Of a stretch of DNA of 64,000 nucleotides, positions 47,638 through 60,381 are shown one piece after another. Each line of letters opens with the position of its first letter. Position 1 is the stretch's first letter. Origin of the DNA: Epiperipatus broadwayi. Its lineage: Eukaryota; Onychophora; Udeonychophora; Euonychophora; Peripatidae. The stretch spans positions 62,001 to 126,000 of the forward strand of contig JAQFVV010012424.1 of assembly GCA_028023455.1 (NCBI GenBank). Direction: 5' to 3'. The position numbers and the translations under genes were made by a program. Under the pieces are notes generated by a model. That model did not search any database, was not told the DNA's origin, and was given only the letters and a program-made list of their open reading frames with translations.

Positions 47638-50561
47638 CATCATCATCAACCATTAGCAATCCACTGCAGGATGAAGGTCTTTCCAAGTTCAATCCGTCTT
47701 CTCCGATCTTTAGCTTTTCTTCTCCACATCACCCCTGCATACTTTCTTATTTCATCCATCCATCCATCTCACGTGTGGTCTCTTTCTGGGTCTTTTACAA
47801 TCTCTTGGAATCCGGTTTAAGATTCCAATTGTCCATCTACTATCATCTCTTCTAGCAATATGTCCACCCCAACTCCACTTCAATCTTTTAATTTTTTCAA
47901 TGAGGTTAGTAGCACCTGTTTGTTCTCTTACCCATACATTGCGTTTTCGATCTCTTCTTCTCTCCATACTTCTTTGAATGGTCTGAAGTCTCTGTACTGC
48001 TCTTCTATTAAGTGTCCAAGTCTCAGATCCATAAGTAAGAACTGGTAAAACACATTTGTTAAAAACCTTCCTTTGCAAACATATAGGCATATTTCCTTTT
48101 AGTATCAAGTTATTTCTACCAAAAGTACTCCAACCAAGTTTAATTCTATGATTAATTTCATCCATTATGTTTCCATCTGTATTAATAAACTGACCAAGAT
48201 ATTTGTAACTGTTAACTTCTTCTAATTCATCATAATCAATCTTTACTTTCACATTTTGAGCAAATCGATTAAATATTACTTTAGTCTTTTTAACATTTAT
48301 CTTTAGTCCTACTTTCATCTGATAACTCCTGCAACATTTCCTGCAGCTCTGAAGCATTATTTGCAAAAACAACTACATAATCTGCAAAATCTAAATGACT
48401 TAAATAATCTCCATTTACTTTTACTCCTTTAGTTTCCCATTTCAATCCTCAAAATACTTCTTGCAGCACTGCTGTAAAAAGTTTTGGAGATATGGAGTCA
48501 CCTTGTCTTACACTCTTCTCAATGTTGACTTTCCCAGTATCATTATGTAATCTAATTGTTGCTGTTGCATTTTTGTAAATATTCTTTAAAATATGATAAT
48601 TATCCTGGATCTATACCTTGATGATACAATGCTTTCATCACTGAAGAAATGTTTATAGAATCAAATGCCTTTTCATAATATACCAATCCAAAACATAATG
48701 GCAACTCATATTCATTTGTCCTTTCTATAACTTCTCTCAATACCTGGATATGATCTACTGTACTAAAACCACTTTTAAATCCAGTTTGTTCTCTTGGTTG
48801 GTGGAAAGCCAATGTTCTCTGTAGACGAGTTGTAATTATCTTGGTAAAAATTTTGTATAAAACTAATAAAAGGCTGATAGGTCTGTAATTTCTAATATCT
48901 TCTTTATCACCTTTTTTAAATATTAATATTATTACTGCATTCTTCCAATCATCTGGTACGTCTTTATCATTTAGACATTTGGTATATAACTTGGCTAAAT
49001 TTTTTTCTATTTCTTCACCTGCTTCTTTTAATATATCAATTATAATTCCATCATTACCTGGAGCCTTTCCTTTCTTCATAAATTTAATTGCATGTCTCAC
49101 TTCTTCATTTAAAATTCTGAGCAATTTGGAAGATGTAATAGATATAGGAGGTACTTGTTCTTTATTACTGTACAATTCTTGATAAAAGTCTTCTACCCAT
49201 TTCATGATGTCATCTCTCTTTTTAGTAATAATTCTATCTTTTTTTATTAAAGATATAAATTTCCTACCAATATCAAAATGTTGTTTTACATTCTTGAGAC
49301 TTTTATTTTCTTCTACAGCTTTCCTTGCTAATTCACAGTTATACTTTCTTATATCATTTTCAACTCTTTTCCACACTATTTTACAAAATTTGAGATGTTC
49401 AATCCTTTTTAATGCATCATTTTTGTATATCTTCATATTCCTTCTTTTCTTCATAAATTCTCTAGTCTCAGTAGAAATTTTATTGGTCAATTGCTGCTTT
49501 TTTCTACCAGCTATCTTTGTTGCAGTTTTTAAAAGTGTATCAGTTATTTTCATATTAATTTCATTCAAATCTGAATCATGTTCAAAATCAACTAATACTT
49601 GAAACCGATTTGTAAGTTCTAATTTAAATTCATTAGAATGTTTCCGAATATTAGGAATATCAACTGTAAATATTTTTTTCTTAATAATTTTTGTCTCTCT
49701 AGTTTTGCATTAACACGTATCTTACACCTTACTAAACGATGATCACTTCCTATGTTAAATTTATTAAGAACATTACAATCTTGAAATATGTATTTTCTGT
49801 TAGTCAAAATATAATCCAATTCTGCTATACCTTCATTTGGATGCTTCCATGTCCATTTCCTTTTAACATTTTTCTCAAAAAAAGAATTCATAATATAAAG
49901 TTTTTCTTTTTCTGCAAACTCCACAAGTCTATGTCCTCTTTCATTTCTATTACCATAACCAAAATTACCTACAGCACTTTCATCTTTTATTTGTTTACCA
50001 ATTTTAGCATTAAAGTCTTCCATAATAATTTTAAAATGTCGTTTATTCTGATCAAAAGCCTTTTGTACATCCATATAAAAATCTTCTACTACTTCATCAT
50101 TATGAGAACTTGTTGGGGCATAAACCCGAATTATCTGCATTTGGTATCTGCTATTAAGTTGTATAACTAATCTTGCCACTCTGTCCAATACACCATCAAT
50201 CTCCACAATGTTGTTCTTCCACTTTTTATTTATAATGAATCCTACTCCACTTGTATTTCCAATATTTGTGCCTTTATAATAGAGTAGATGTCCACTTTTT
50301 AAATCAATTGTCTCTTCACCTTTTCTTTTAACTTCACAAAGTCCAATAATGTCCCATTTAATATAAGACAGTTCTTTTTCTAATTCTTGCAATCTTCCTT
50401 CACTTGAAAGTGATCTGCAGTTGTAAGTACCTAAATAAAAAGTTGTCATCAAATGGCAGCCTGGGTCCGCAATCAAGGGATTCTTAGCACCCTCCGCCTT
50501 TGGCCACCAATTGCTCCCTTGGTTGGTGACTTTACAGCCTCCAGGGATTTATTTATTTTTG
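47638..50561 (-). mobile_element. RTE-type LINE, nearly full length, 14-bp TSD
   Basis: The 14-mer TCAAAATAATGTAT occurs at 47624-47637 and 50562-50575, flanking 2,924 bp. The element lies on the minus strand and ends with a TGATGATGATGAT-like short repeat, as RTE-clade LINEs typically do, instead of a poly(A). One endonuclease plus reverse transcriptase gene fills most of it. The short 5' leader (GGAGGGTGCTAAGAATCC region) suggests little or no 5' truncation. Confidence 0.92.
47646..50476 (-). pseudogene. Dead RTE LINE polyprotein (endonuclease-RT)
   Basis: The N-terminal apurinic-type endonuclease has GTYNCRSLS, IIGLCEVKRKGE, RVYAPTSSHND and a GSDHRLVRC motif, but the usual GDFNAKIG reads EDFNAKIG. 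Proteins of this clade are often annotated as craniofacial development protein 2-like. The reverse transcriptase follows with KAPGNDGI, NYRPISLL, TGFKSGFSTVDHI and LCFGLVYYEKAFDS, where the expected motif A Asp (DYEKAFD) is Tyr. Motif C near 48385 reads FADY where FADD is expected. The C-terminal part includes NSYKYLGQFI and the W-rich GHIARRDDSRW block, ending at TGA 47648-47646. There are frameshifts near 49600 and between 48600 and 48372. The catalytic changes and shifts make it inactive. Confidence 0.9.
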
Positions 50562-50575
50562 TCAAAATAATGTAT

Positions 50576-51029
50576 ATATTATATTATTACAAACATATAA
50601 AAAATATTAAATATTTATAACATAAACAGGATGGCAAGTCATAATTACAGTTTATATAGTAAACTACAACCATCCATAAAAGTAAAACAGTATTACAATC
50701 AAAAAAATAAAAATTAATGCATACTCAAAAAATATTCTATAACAAATTATCACTTAATTATTATATCATTTAATTATAAAGAATGCACCCCATTGAAAGA
50801 TGGCTGGATCTCTCCCAACTGCCTGTAGTACCATCTACAAAAATTTTAAAATGCTAACAGGCTGGATCATCTTCCATGTTCTCCTTGCCATCAAAAAATC
50901 TTGCGAACCATTTGAAAATATTCTTGTGATTACAGTTTGAATCATTTCAATTATTTCAGTAATAGTTTTGCCCAATTTAACTAAAATTTAATATTAGTGC
51001 TTTGTTCCCCCATAAAGATATGAAACATA
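50576..51029. other. AT-rich DNA, no gene seen
   Basis: The block 50788-50890 is slightly richer in GC (GAATGCACCCCATTGAAAGA) and may be the start of the R3 repeat, but it has no coding support. Confidence 0.4.
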
Positions 51030-51200
51030 GTATCACATTTCATGTCATATTCATTACACAGACACGCTAATATCTTAAAATTATTGTGGTGAATAGTCAA
51101 TAGTTCCTATGTATCAAATTTTCTTTCAGAGATGGCATTGCAAGCAGCTTGTGAGAGAACCAGTAACTAGTGTGTTATCCCAGCTATACAATGTTCATTA
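51030..51200 (+). repeat. Dispersed repeat R3, copy 2
   Basis: Same orientation and order of blocks as 24130-24350, ending with ACCAGTAACTAGTGTGTTAT versus the ACAACTAGTCACC form in copy 1. Confidence 0.5.
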
Positions 51201-54200
51201 GAATTTATAAATAGTTTTGAATGAAGCTTTATTAATTGTTAAAAAAGTGAATTCCAATTAATTACTATGATTAATTATTGATATTCTGTGTCCACAAGCA
51301 ATTAAAATTATAATAAAAAGAAAAAGTGTAGTAAATGAAAAACAATAGATTTTTACATAGTGAATTGTATATGATTGATGAAGTAAATATCGTTAAACAA
51401 ATCAAAAGATCAATTGAACATTTTATGTATATTTGTAAGAAATAGGAAATCTTAAAAGAACAAACACATACTGTTTTTTTATTAATTATTTTTTCAGTAA
51501 TTAAAGTTTAAAATCAAAGGTAATAAGAATTAGAAAAAATAATAATAATAAAAGCAGTAGATCGTTATCTGGATATAATTTTAATGCAGATTAAGTATTA
51601 AATTAAGAATACAGAATAAAGGAAAGACATATCCTGTTTTCAGAATTACAAAAGTAACAGATAAAATAGCATATACAAAACTGGGTATTTATTTTTCTGT
51701 ATTTGTTTGTGAACTAATCATCAGAAAATTAACAAGCATATGCTATGATGATACATGAAACATAAGAGCCATAATGAGTTTGGAAACAGTACAACTGATA
51801 ATCTCCAAAGTAATTGAAATTTACGTATTCATAAACGTTTTCAATTATTAAAAGCTATGGAAACCAAAAAACTCAGTTTGAGAAAGGCAGACATGCATTC
51901 CTAAATGTTCCAGTATACATCTGCCATCACTAAATGCTCTATGTGCTGTGTGCTCATGAAATGTTTCTTTGACTAGTAGAATTATGCCTATTCCAAATCT
52001 GTTGCTAAGTAATAAATCTAGAATGAAGAAACTATTCCCATCTGCCTAAATGTCTTCACATGACCATCATAAGATTGTTCCTGACTAAGACCAAAGAAAA
52101 AGGAAAAAAATACCTAAAGAAAAACTATCCATGAATTGATAAAATATCCCTGAAAATAAAGAAAGTAGAAGACTAAAAGTTACCTATAATTGAAGTATGC
52201 ATACTATTTAAAGAAATACTGGTAAAATATTTCAATATATTATAATACATATTATTTAATGGAAGCTTTTTTTTTTATAATATAGACATTATTATCTACT
52301 TCCTTTAAATATGGGGAGATATAGAATTTGGTTAAAAATAATAATAATAATATTAATCATGTAAATATTTGGTTTGAAAAAATTTTATTTATTGACATGA
52401 AATTAGAATGTAATTAGTCAATCTTTAAAGTTTTGTATTTTTTTATTACTATTAATACTGGTAATAATTATTGAAACTGTGAAGCCTTGCAAGCAGCTGG
52501 CCTGGGTTCGCTTCTTGGTCAACGCATTTGACATATGAAAAAAAAAGAATATCAATTTTATTCGTTTAGTCTGTTATTAAATTGTTTTTTTAAATCTTTT
52601 AAGCTTTGTTTCTCTCTTTATTTGTTCTAATAAGTCTTGCATATTAAATAATTGTTTAAATAGAATACATATAAGTTATAAATGCATAATTAAGCCAGGA
52701 AATCAAAAATAATTTGCTAATTGGAAAAATAGTGAAAGAACTAATTGTTTTGGGAGGCATTGGACCTTGTATAAAGGACAGCACTTAAGTAAATTCAAAC
52801 TGACATCCAGACAAAATCAATTTGTCAAAATCATGTAATTTCTCTTAAATCTTACAATAATTGGTTATAATATACAGGGGGTTGAGATAATTATGAAATA
52901 TAACAGCAGTTTCAATATTGAATAATATAATTTGATACTTTTTAATTTAATTATAAAGAAGCTGCAGTTTTATTGATTTGTAGAGTGCAAATGAAGGGTT
53001 GCTTTACTTGTGTCAATTAAGTTGTAAAACTGTAAAATAAAAACTTAAGTCAATTCCATTTCTTTTATACTAGTCACTTTTTACTGTATTGTGCATAGAA
53101 AAATAAATATTCATTTTAATTCTAACCTGAGTAGCAGATAAAAATATACGACAGAAGAATCCAAAATAGCAATAGAAAGAAAAGCCACTGAAAACATTGT
53201 TATAAAGTAAGCCCAAAAAGGCCACAGTATCTATTTAGCAATAAATGTTAAATTACAAGCAAAGAAGTCTTGAAAAAAGGCAATGCTGACAATTTAAAAA
53301 GACTTTCAACAAAAAAGAAATGAATTAATAAAAAAATAAATAATTTTAAAGGCTGAGCTCAAAAACACATGGTACAAAGAAAATTCAATTAAACATATCA
53401 ATAAAATACTGGATGAATATTTGTCATTAAAGTTAATGCAGAGAAGATAGGAATTTAGATTGAAAAATACAGCAAAAATCTATTGCAATCATATTTAGAT
53501 TTTACTGTATAATTATCATTAATAATCTCTGCAGCTTGCTTTAAAATGATACAAATTTTAACAAAAATGTAACAAAGGTAAATAAATATTTACAAACATA
53601 TATTACTTGATGAAAATAGCTTAATGTAAATATATATATAAAAGATGGCCATTGTTTGTTTGCAGGTTTATTTAAGATTCTTTAGGAATCTTGCTTGTGA
53701 ATTATCTTAGTAACATATTCGGACTTATTTGTTCTATAAATGTGTTTAAACATTTATACTGATACTGTCTACTTATATTATCAATCTATTTACTTCTCTC
53801 TCTATACACACACACACACACACGTGTATGTAATTAATTAAAGTATTATACATTTTCATGCACTATCTGAAGATTTTCCAAACTTTTATATATTATGACA
53901 TTAATATTACATGCATTTTGAGCTTAGCTTTCATTGACTGCCCATTAGAAATGATAGACACTTCATCAATGTAGAACCATTATTAACTCAAATGTTCATA
54001 ATACAACTTAATTTTTATATTTACTACTAATTTGAATACTCCTTTAATGTCAATTAAGCATAAAAAAATATTTAAACAATAATAATATTGTGATGTTGAA
54101 AATATGTTGTTTTTAAGCCATCCTATGAGGGCAGAACTTGAAACATGCATAGTGCTACAATTGGTCAATTTTTATCAATGTGGTAACACATAAAAGTTTA

Positions 54201-54563
54201 GACAAGTCTTCTATATGATGCATAAAAATTTAACATCACTTTAATTATATATTTATGGCATGTTAAATTATTTATTTATATGTGTGAGTATATATAAGCA
54301 GTGAATTTTCAATCTGTCGTTTTTTAAGGGACTGGAAAAAAAACAATAAATGCACAGAAATAATATAATGAAAATCTGATAAAAATTAAAGATAACAACA
54401 ACTTAATGATTATTTACTGAAATACTGTTAACTTAACTGTTAGATTTGAAGGCAACTCGTATATAATGTAAAACATTTTACATCTCTTACCTTCAAAATG
54501 TGTGTGTATACATATAATTGTAGTAATATGTTGAATTAAATGTTTACATGGATTTTATTATAT
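51201..54563. other. AT-rich DNA, no gene seen
   Basis: A B-box-like GGGTTCGCTTC at about 52505 may be a SINE scrap. A perfect (AC)10 microsatellite lies at about 53803-53822. No exon or ORF could be supported. Confidence 0.45.
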
Positions 54564-54763
54564 AGATATGAGGAGATAATATCCATTAAATAGAGTAATA
54601 ATTCCTAAAACAAAGCAAATTTTTTTTTTTTTTTAACAAAAGAACTATTATGAAAAAAACTTGCTTTGCCTTGGAAACTATCAATTAGTAGTAATTGATA
54701 GTTTCTTAATAACAACAAAATTAAAGTGTTTCTCTATTTAATGGATATTATCTCCTCATATTT
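54564..54763. repeat. Compound hairpin element of 200 bp
   Basis: The outer arms 54564-54595 and 54732-54763 pair almost perfectly (ATGAGGAGATAATATCCATT on the left, its reverse complement on the right). A second inverted pair (CAAAGCAA near 54612 with TTGCTTTG near 54662) and a third perfect hairpin (GAAACTATCAATTA / TAATTGATAGTTTC at about 54677-54708) are present. Probably a fold-back element with an internal palindrome. Confidence 0.7.
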
Positions 54764-56100
54764 ATATATATTTATAGTATATATACATTTAATTTTAATA
54801 TCACAGTAATCATGTGTTTATAATTAGTGATTAGATAAGAGTTCTTTTTTTTTATTAAATACTCTTGCTTACACATTAATTTATTCTAAAAAGTAATTAA
54901 TTTTGCTGTTTTAATTTACACAAATAAAATTTAAAAAAATATAAGTGATACTTTGGACAAATTTTGTGCTTTAATTGATCTTTAAAAATGTTAAGCATTT
55001 ATTTATTAATAAAATATTATATTTTTGATCACAAACAAAATAAAAACTTCTTTTAAAAAATGATAATAATCAATTTTTAGACATTCTAAATTTTTTTTAA
55101 AAAGTTACTTCTGAATTTTAAAAATTAAGAGAGAATGTACTATATTATAGCTTTCTTTTAAATAAAATAATAAAAATGTTGCATCAAGTTAAAAAAAAAA
55201 AATCCACATATAAGAATATTATGTTGAGACCAAATCAATGACGAATGTGAAAAAATAATAATTCGAAAAATAATGTATTTGTAAAAAATAATGTATTTCT
55301 ATGGTATTGATTTCAAAACAAAATAAGAGAAAACAGTGAATATAGAAAAATAATAGATGTGTAAACCATGGATTGAGAGTTTATTGTGTAAATGCATATA
55401 ATGTTTTTTTGGGGTTACCAAAGTGTAAGCATAAGGAGATGACTATTCAGAATAAAAAAAAGATTTACCTACCCATTACAATTACTTGTTCTTAAATGAA
55501 AAAAACCTAAAAAAATATTCTATCTTTTATTCCTAAAAATAATCATGCCAAGATTATATAAGTAAAAAAAAAAAATTAACAAAACACCCTTATGAATAAC
55601 TTTCTTCATGATCAAGTTCCACATAATGGAATAATGAAAAAAAACAGCATTATTCATCAGACTTACAAAAAAAAAAATATTAGATGATGATAGTCTGATT
55701 AAACATCTACCAATGTTTTTACTTCTAGATAAGAATAGCTAGATATTCATTTACTGATAAAATATTAGACAGTTATCTGTATTGGTTATTTGCCAGTAAC
55801 TTGGGGGAAGAGGGGGGGGGGAGAGATTCTGAGCCTAAACCTGAAAAATATTAGTTTTATCAGACTTCAATTCGAACTTTAGGTCATAGACATGACATGT
55901 AAATGTGCTATAACATTGCTCTGAGGGCCATTGGTAAATTTTAGAAAGAAAAAAAAAGAGAAATATATGTGTCCTGGATTTAGTTTCCCCCTTCAAAATC
56001 TGCTTAAATAGAAAATGATTATTACCTGTAGACCTTAAAAAAAAACAAGCAATATTCCTAAACAGTCATAAAGATAAAAAATTTACACTTATTAACTTAC
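54764..56100. other. AT-rich, intron-like DNA
   Basis: Downstream flank of the CHY exon on the minus strand. No further exon could be identified. A 22-nt splice-like stretch near 55475 is too short to support. Confidence 0.45.
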
Positions 56101-56215
56101 TTGTTCTTTGGCACAAAATCCACATATCATTCTATTGGCAAATTTCATTTCATGATCTTTCTCTTTCTCATCATGGCAGAGATCACAAGGATAACATTTA
56201 CCACAGCAAGGAAAT
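56101..56215 (-). CDS. Host exon encoding a CHY-type zinc finger
   Basis: On the minus strand an AG acceptor (56217-56216) precedes 115 nt that end exactly at a consensus donor GTAAGTT (starting 56100). The first base completes a split codon, and the following 38 codons are open. They read PCCGKCYPCDLCHDE, a short charged loop, then HEMKFANRMICGFCAKEQ. The ordered Cys and His residues (CC..C..C..CH...H...C..C) match the CHY zinc-finger fold (family zf-CHY, as in RCHY1/Pirh2 and yeast Hot13). The NRMICGFC..EQ variant points to a non-RCHY1 member, but I cannot name the gene. Neighbouring exons were not found within several kilobases, which implies large introns. Confidence 0.88.
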
Positions 56216-57689
56216 CTAATAAATAAAATTTCATATAATTTCTATACATACATTCAATTTCACAAATATGTGCAGCCAAGTTTGAAACAAAAGAATAAGA
56301 TCTTAACTATATATATTGTTTAATAAATTAATAAAATTGTTCGATTATTGTGATGAAATAAGATATATAATTCAATAAAAAATTAATCAATTATTGTAAT
56401 GAAATAAGACATTTAATGCAAAAAAATAAAAAGTATTATAATTTTTAAAAGATATTTCAGACAATAAGTTACTAAAATAGTAAAAAGAATAATTTATTAC
56501 ATGATAATCAATACCAAAACTTTTTTTAAGAGAATTAATTTTACAGTTAGTTAAGAAATATTATATATTAGATAAGCTATTTATACTTTTAGAATAAAAT
56601 AGAAAAGATGGATCTGAAGAATGATGTAAGAGGTTTTATCCCCACATACAAAAGTTTCCAATAGATCTACTAAAATCTACACTTCCATCAGCAGAAATAA
56701 AATTTAAAATAAAAAATCAGTTTTCATGGTTGGCTAAAGTATATTGAAAACATTTTTGTATCACTAATGATAGTTTTTTATGCCTGCAATTTTTTAAATA
56801 AGAGGCTAATCCTAAATGAGATCCTTGTAAATTATTTTTTAAAAAAAGCCCATGCTCATAATTATATATACATATATTCCATATCAAGTGATATGTTACC
56901 TTAACATTTTAGAATTATTTGTATACCTTTTCATTTATCATACACTCTGAAATTGCAAACTTCTGAATTTCTTAAAAAATGAGTCATTTTGGTTTAGTAA
57001 TTGTCAAATATATATTGAAACGGTTACACCTGTTTCACCTATTATCTTTGATAATAGTATATATTTATTGTACTCAGATGGCATGTATTTCTTAAATTTT
57101 AAAAACTTTGTCCTTATAATATTGCGAGTATGTGCGTATATAATCGTCCTTACTAATTATAAATATAAAATTATAGTCTCAAATATTTATATACGAGCAT
57201 ATTCCATTAGATTTGTTAAAACTGAAATAAACATAACTGTATAATTAATTTATCTATATAGCAGCATAATTTAAATTTATAATATTACTTAGTTTTCAAT
57301 ATTTCTTTCTAAATAATTATTTAAGTCAGTATTCATTTTGACTAATTCCAAGTTTTCAATTCTTTTGTTTGCTTAAAATTACAAGCAGAAAGTTTTATCA
57401 GTTTTAACACTTCATTCTAAAAATAAATCTTTGGCTAAAATTTGACCTATTTAAAAATTATAACCAAGACCAATTATAATATTCAGTCAGGCATAAATCT
57501 ATACAAAATCTATACAAATTGCTTGTGACCATTCTCTTAAAAATATATATCTTTTAAAACTGACATCAATTAAAACAATAGAGCCTTTCCATGTCCAGAT
57601 TTAGATATACTTAATATTTTTACTAACTGGATATTTGGTTAAAGGCTAGTTTGAACTAGTCATCTTGTGATGTGGCATGACTCAAAGTA
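56216..57689. other. AT-rich, intron-like DNA
   Basis: Upstream flank of the CHY exon on the minus strand. I looked for a preceding exon with the Cys-Lys-His-Tyr start of the domain and did not find one. Confidence 0.45.
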
Positions 57690-58200
57690 GGAGGTTACCA
57701 CTGTCAAAAATATAGCATAAAAAGGGGCCCAAATAGCCACCACAGCCTCTAATCTAACCTCTTCCATCCATCTATCATAATCCGTGTTAAATTTTGCTGT
57801 TGCTGTGACCAGAGCTGAAGTTAAATAAGAACTGTTCCTGCTGTTAAAAAAAAGCTAAATCTTAAAAAGCTACCATCAAAGCTGCTCCAAAGATGACAGT
57901 GGGCTAGAGACAAAGAGACAGCCGTTTGCTCTTCCACGAGCGGCTACCGATGACAGAAAACCTCCACCATGCCCATCACTGTAAGAAAGAAGATGTACCC
58001 GAGAGACCAGAGAGTGCCTGACCAGAGAAATGGGAAAAGCTGCCACAGAGATAAATTCGCGAAGCTACATGCAGACTAAAACCTAAGAGAAGCCCAGCCT
58101 GACTGAATATAGTGAGAAGCACGTGGAAACAATGCCTTAAAAGAGACTTTCCGGTAAATCCTTTCTGACATATTAAATCTCATAACTAAAACGTACCCTA
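57690..58200 (+). other. GC-richer block with TATA-like start, unassigned
   Basis: After GCATAAAAAGGGGCCC the sequence becomes markedly less AT-rich for about 450 bp, with several CpGs (GAGCGGCTACCGATGAC), and then falls back to AT-rich repeats. It has no long ORF. It resembles the transcribed start of a retroelement or non-coding RNA and lies upstream of the 60-63 kb retroelement on the same strand. Role not determined. Confidence 0.3.
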
Positions 58201-58659
58201 AATGAAAGCTAGCTAACTAAATCACGTAATCAATATTTTCTAAATGTTCAATTAAAATAGTTATCTTAAAATGTTTATCTTAAATTTGTTTAAATCTTAG
58301 AACACTCTCCAAATGCTTGCTTGATCATTATTAATTTTAAGTAGTCGTTGATCATTAACAATTTTAAATAATTCTAAACATCGAGTTTATATAAAACTAT
58401 ACAAGAAATTCATTTCTAAATTATAAATCTTATTGATTGTTTATGCAATTTATTCTTATGTCATCTATCTATAGTTTTAAGTTCATGTTAATTGATTTAT
58501 GCTGTGTTTTTATCAGAACGGAGTCTTGTGTGTTAATAAATTATCGGGGGGAGGGGAGTGAGTAATCACTTTTATCATATCAGAGTATTGCGATATAAAG
58601 AATATAGTCAAGACTCTTTTCTGAATTATATGTGATAGAGTGAATCGATATTTATAATG

Positions 58660-59150
58660 CCCGAACAAGTTATTTAAAATCTTTTGATAAACTTGTTTAA
58701 AAATGTATATTTGCGTATATTATTTAAAACTCATCTTTTTCTCAAAGTATTTAAAATGAAAATGTTTTGCTAAAGTTATTTAAAAGGTATATTTAGCGTC
58801 TATTATTTAAAACGCATCTTTTGTAAAGTTATATAAAATGAAAATGTTTACTAAAGTTAGTTAAAACGTATATATTGCGTATGCTATTTAAAACTCAGAT
58901 TGTGCCCAGATTAATTAAGAATTATGTTTGCGTAAATGATTTAAAATATGTATTTTGCTAATTATCTGAAAAAGTATATTTTATGCAAGCTATTTAAAAT
59001 GTAGGTTTGCATTCACTATTCATAATATTTTGCATTATTAATAAGGTCTATTTTGTCGAATTATTTAAGATGAGTAATTTATTTAAAAATCAATAATTTT
59101 GCGTGAGCTATTTTATAACTCATTTTATTATTTAAAAATCAGTTGATATT
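58660..59150 (+). repeat. Degenerate array of 20-bp ATTTAAAA units
   Basis: At least 18 occurrences of TATTTAAAA-like cores are spaced about 20 bp apart, alternating with GTATATTTGCG and CATCTTTTG-like blocks. Around 58700-58900 four such units form a higher-order period of about 86 bp (GTATATTTGCGTATATTATT, GGTATATTTAGCGTCTATTA, CGTATATATTGCGTATGCTA). Later units decay progressively. Confidence 0.65.
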
Positions 59151-59427
59151 AGATCTAGTTATACTACATATAACTAATGTTCCCAGTTCTATAAGTAGCT
59201 ATGCAGAAAAACCTTAAATCCGATTCTCATTATCGCCATCATTTTATAATTTTATAATCTCGTTTATGAACTTGACCGGTGGTAGTAGCACTGAAAAAGC
59301 TAAGATTTTGGCGTAATTAATTTATAAAATATTAATCTAGTGTTCCGAATGTATTGCTAATTTGCATAAATATGCATTTCTACTTGCTCTGTCTATAATG
59401 GCCCATCTCAAGATTGTTCCACGTCCA

Positions 59428-59510
59428 GTCACGCCTCGAAAGTTTAGGCAACGGTGACATTTTCTTCGTATTTCATTAAGTCACGCCTCGAAAGTTTAGG
59501 CAAATGTGAC
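59428..59510 (+). repeat. Direct repeat of a small hairpin, 52-bp period
   Basis: Two copies (59428-59458 and 59480-59510) start with GTCACGCCTCGAAAGTTTAG and end with GGCAACGGTGAC or GGCAAATGTGAC. Within each, GTCAC pairs with GTGAC and GCCT pairs with AGGC around a CGAAAGTTT loop. This could be a protein-binding or RNA structural element; function unknown. Confidence 0.65.
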
Positions 59511-60058
59511 AATTATTCATACTTAATGGAACCAAATCGTTTCCAAAGGGCTCATAAGCCAATCTTCTGTTCATTGAAATTAAAAGGCCTCTTCCATTAT
59601 AGCAAGCAAATCGGTTAGGGAACCGTTTACTAGGTAATAAATCCCATTAAGAATGCATTCGAGTCGCACTTATCTGATACTGTAGTTTCTAACGCCCTAG
59701 AATCTAACGTTCCACTGCCATCACGTCTCAGTTCAACTTCCCTAGAAAGTAACTTCGGCTTTGATCCGAATTAGAGTCTGGTTTGATTTGTTTTTCCGTA
59801 TAACAATTATATATCACGCAAATGTCTCTATAGTATGATTTTGAATATATTTATAATATAATCTTAAACTTAGTAAGTATAATATAAACTCAAACTTAGT
59901 AACAATGATATAAACTTAATATAATCTCTATCATTCATCAATAAATCTATCACTCTAGCTAACTATAACCGATTTCAAAAAAATAAAACATAGCATGAAT
60001 TAGAACATGAAAGATGACATAAGCTTATAAAAAAAGTCATGCGTTGTAATATTATTTT

Positions 60059-60229
60059 ATAACCCTGAGCATCCACTCATTGCTTTGAGATATTATGGTA
60101 TAACCCTGAGAATCCACTCATTGCTTTGTATTATTATTTGATAACCCTGAGAATCCACTCATTGCTTTGTATTATTATTTGATAATCTAGAGAATCCACT
60201 CATGGTTTGTAATATTGTTTTATAACCCT
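60059..60229 (+). repeat. Tandem repeat with 41-bp period, about 4 copies
   Basis: Units start at 60060, 60101, 60142 and 60183, with a partial fifth at 60222. The consensus is TAACCCTGAGAATCCACTCA then TTGCTTTGTATTATTATTTG. The fourth copy is diverged. Confidence 0.85.
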
Positions 60230-60373
60230 AGTGTACCCTCACCTGCGTGTGAGCTAGCTATATGCAACTTGCTACGCGTCAATATTTATTAAATGTTAAA
60301 TTTGTCTCAGTCTCATTACTTGCTCATTATCTTATGAATCACTAGTTAAGGTATATAATAGAATATGTAATAA

Positions 60374-60381
60374 GGGGGGAA
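60374..60381 (+). other. Polypurine tract-like GGGGGGAA
   Basis: AAGGGGGGAA directly precedes a TG dinucleotide at 60382. The same AAGGGGGGAA core is the polypurine tract of the 31.7-42.1 kb element. Its place upstream of an LTR that is followed by a primer site is unusual (see findings). Confidence 0.45.

Noticed and set aside
52490-52530. B-box-like GGGTTCGCTTC suggesting a tRNA gene or SINE
   Set aside because: There is no A box at the right distance and no cloverleaf or target duplication.
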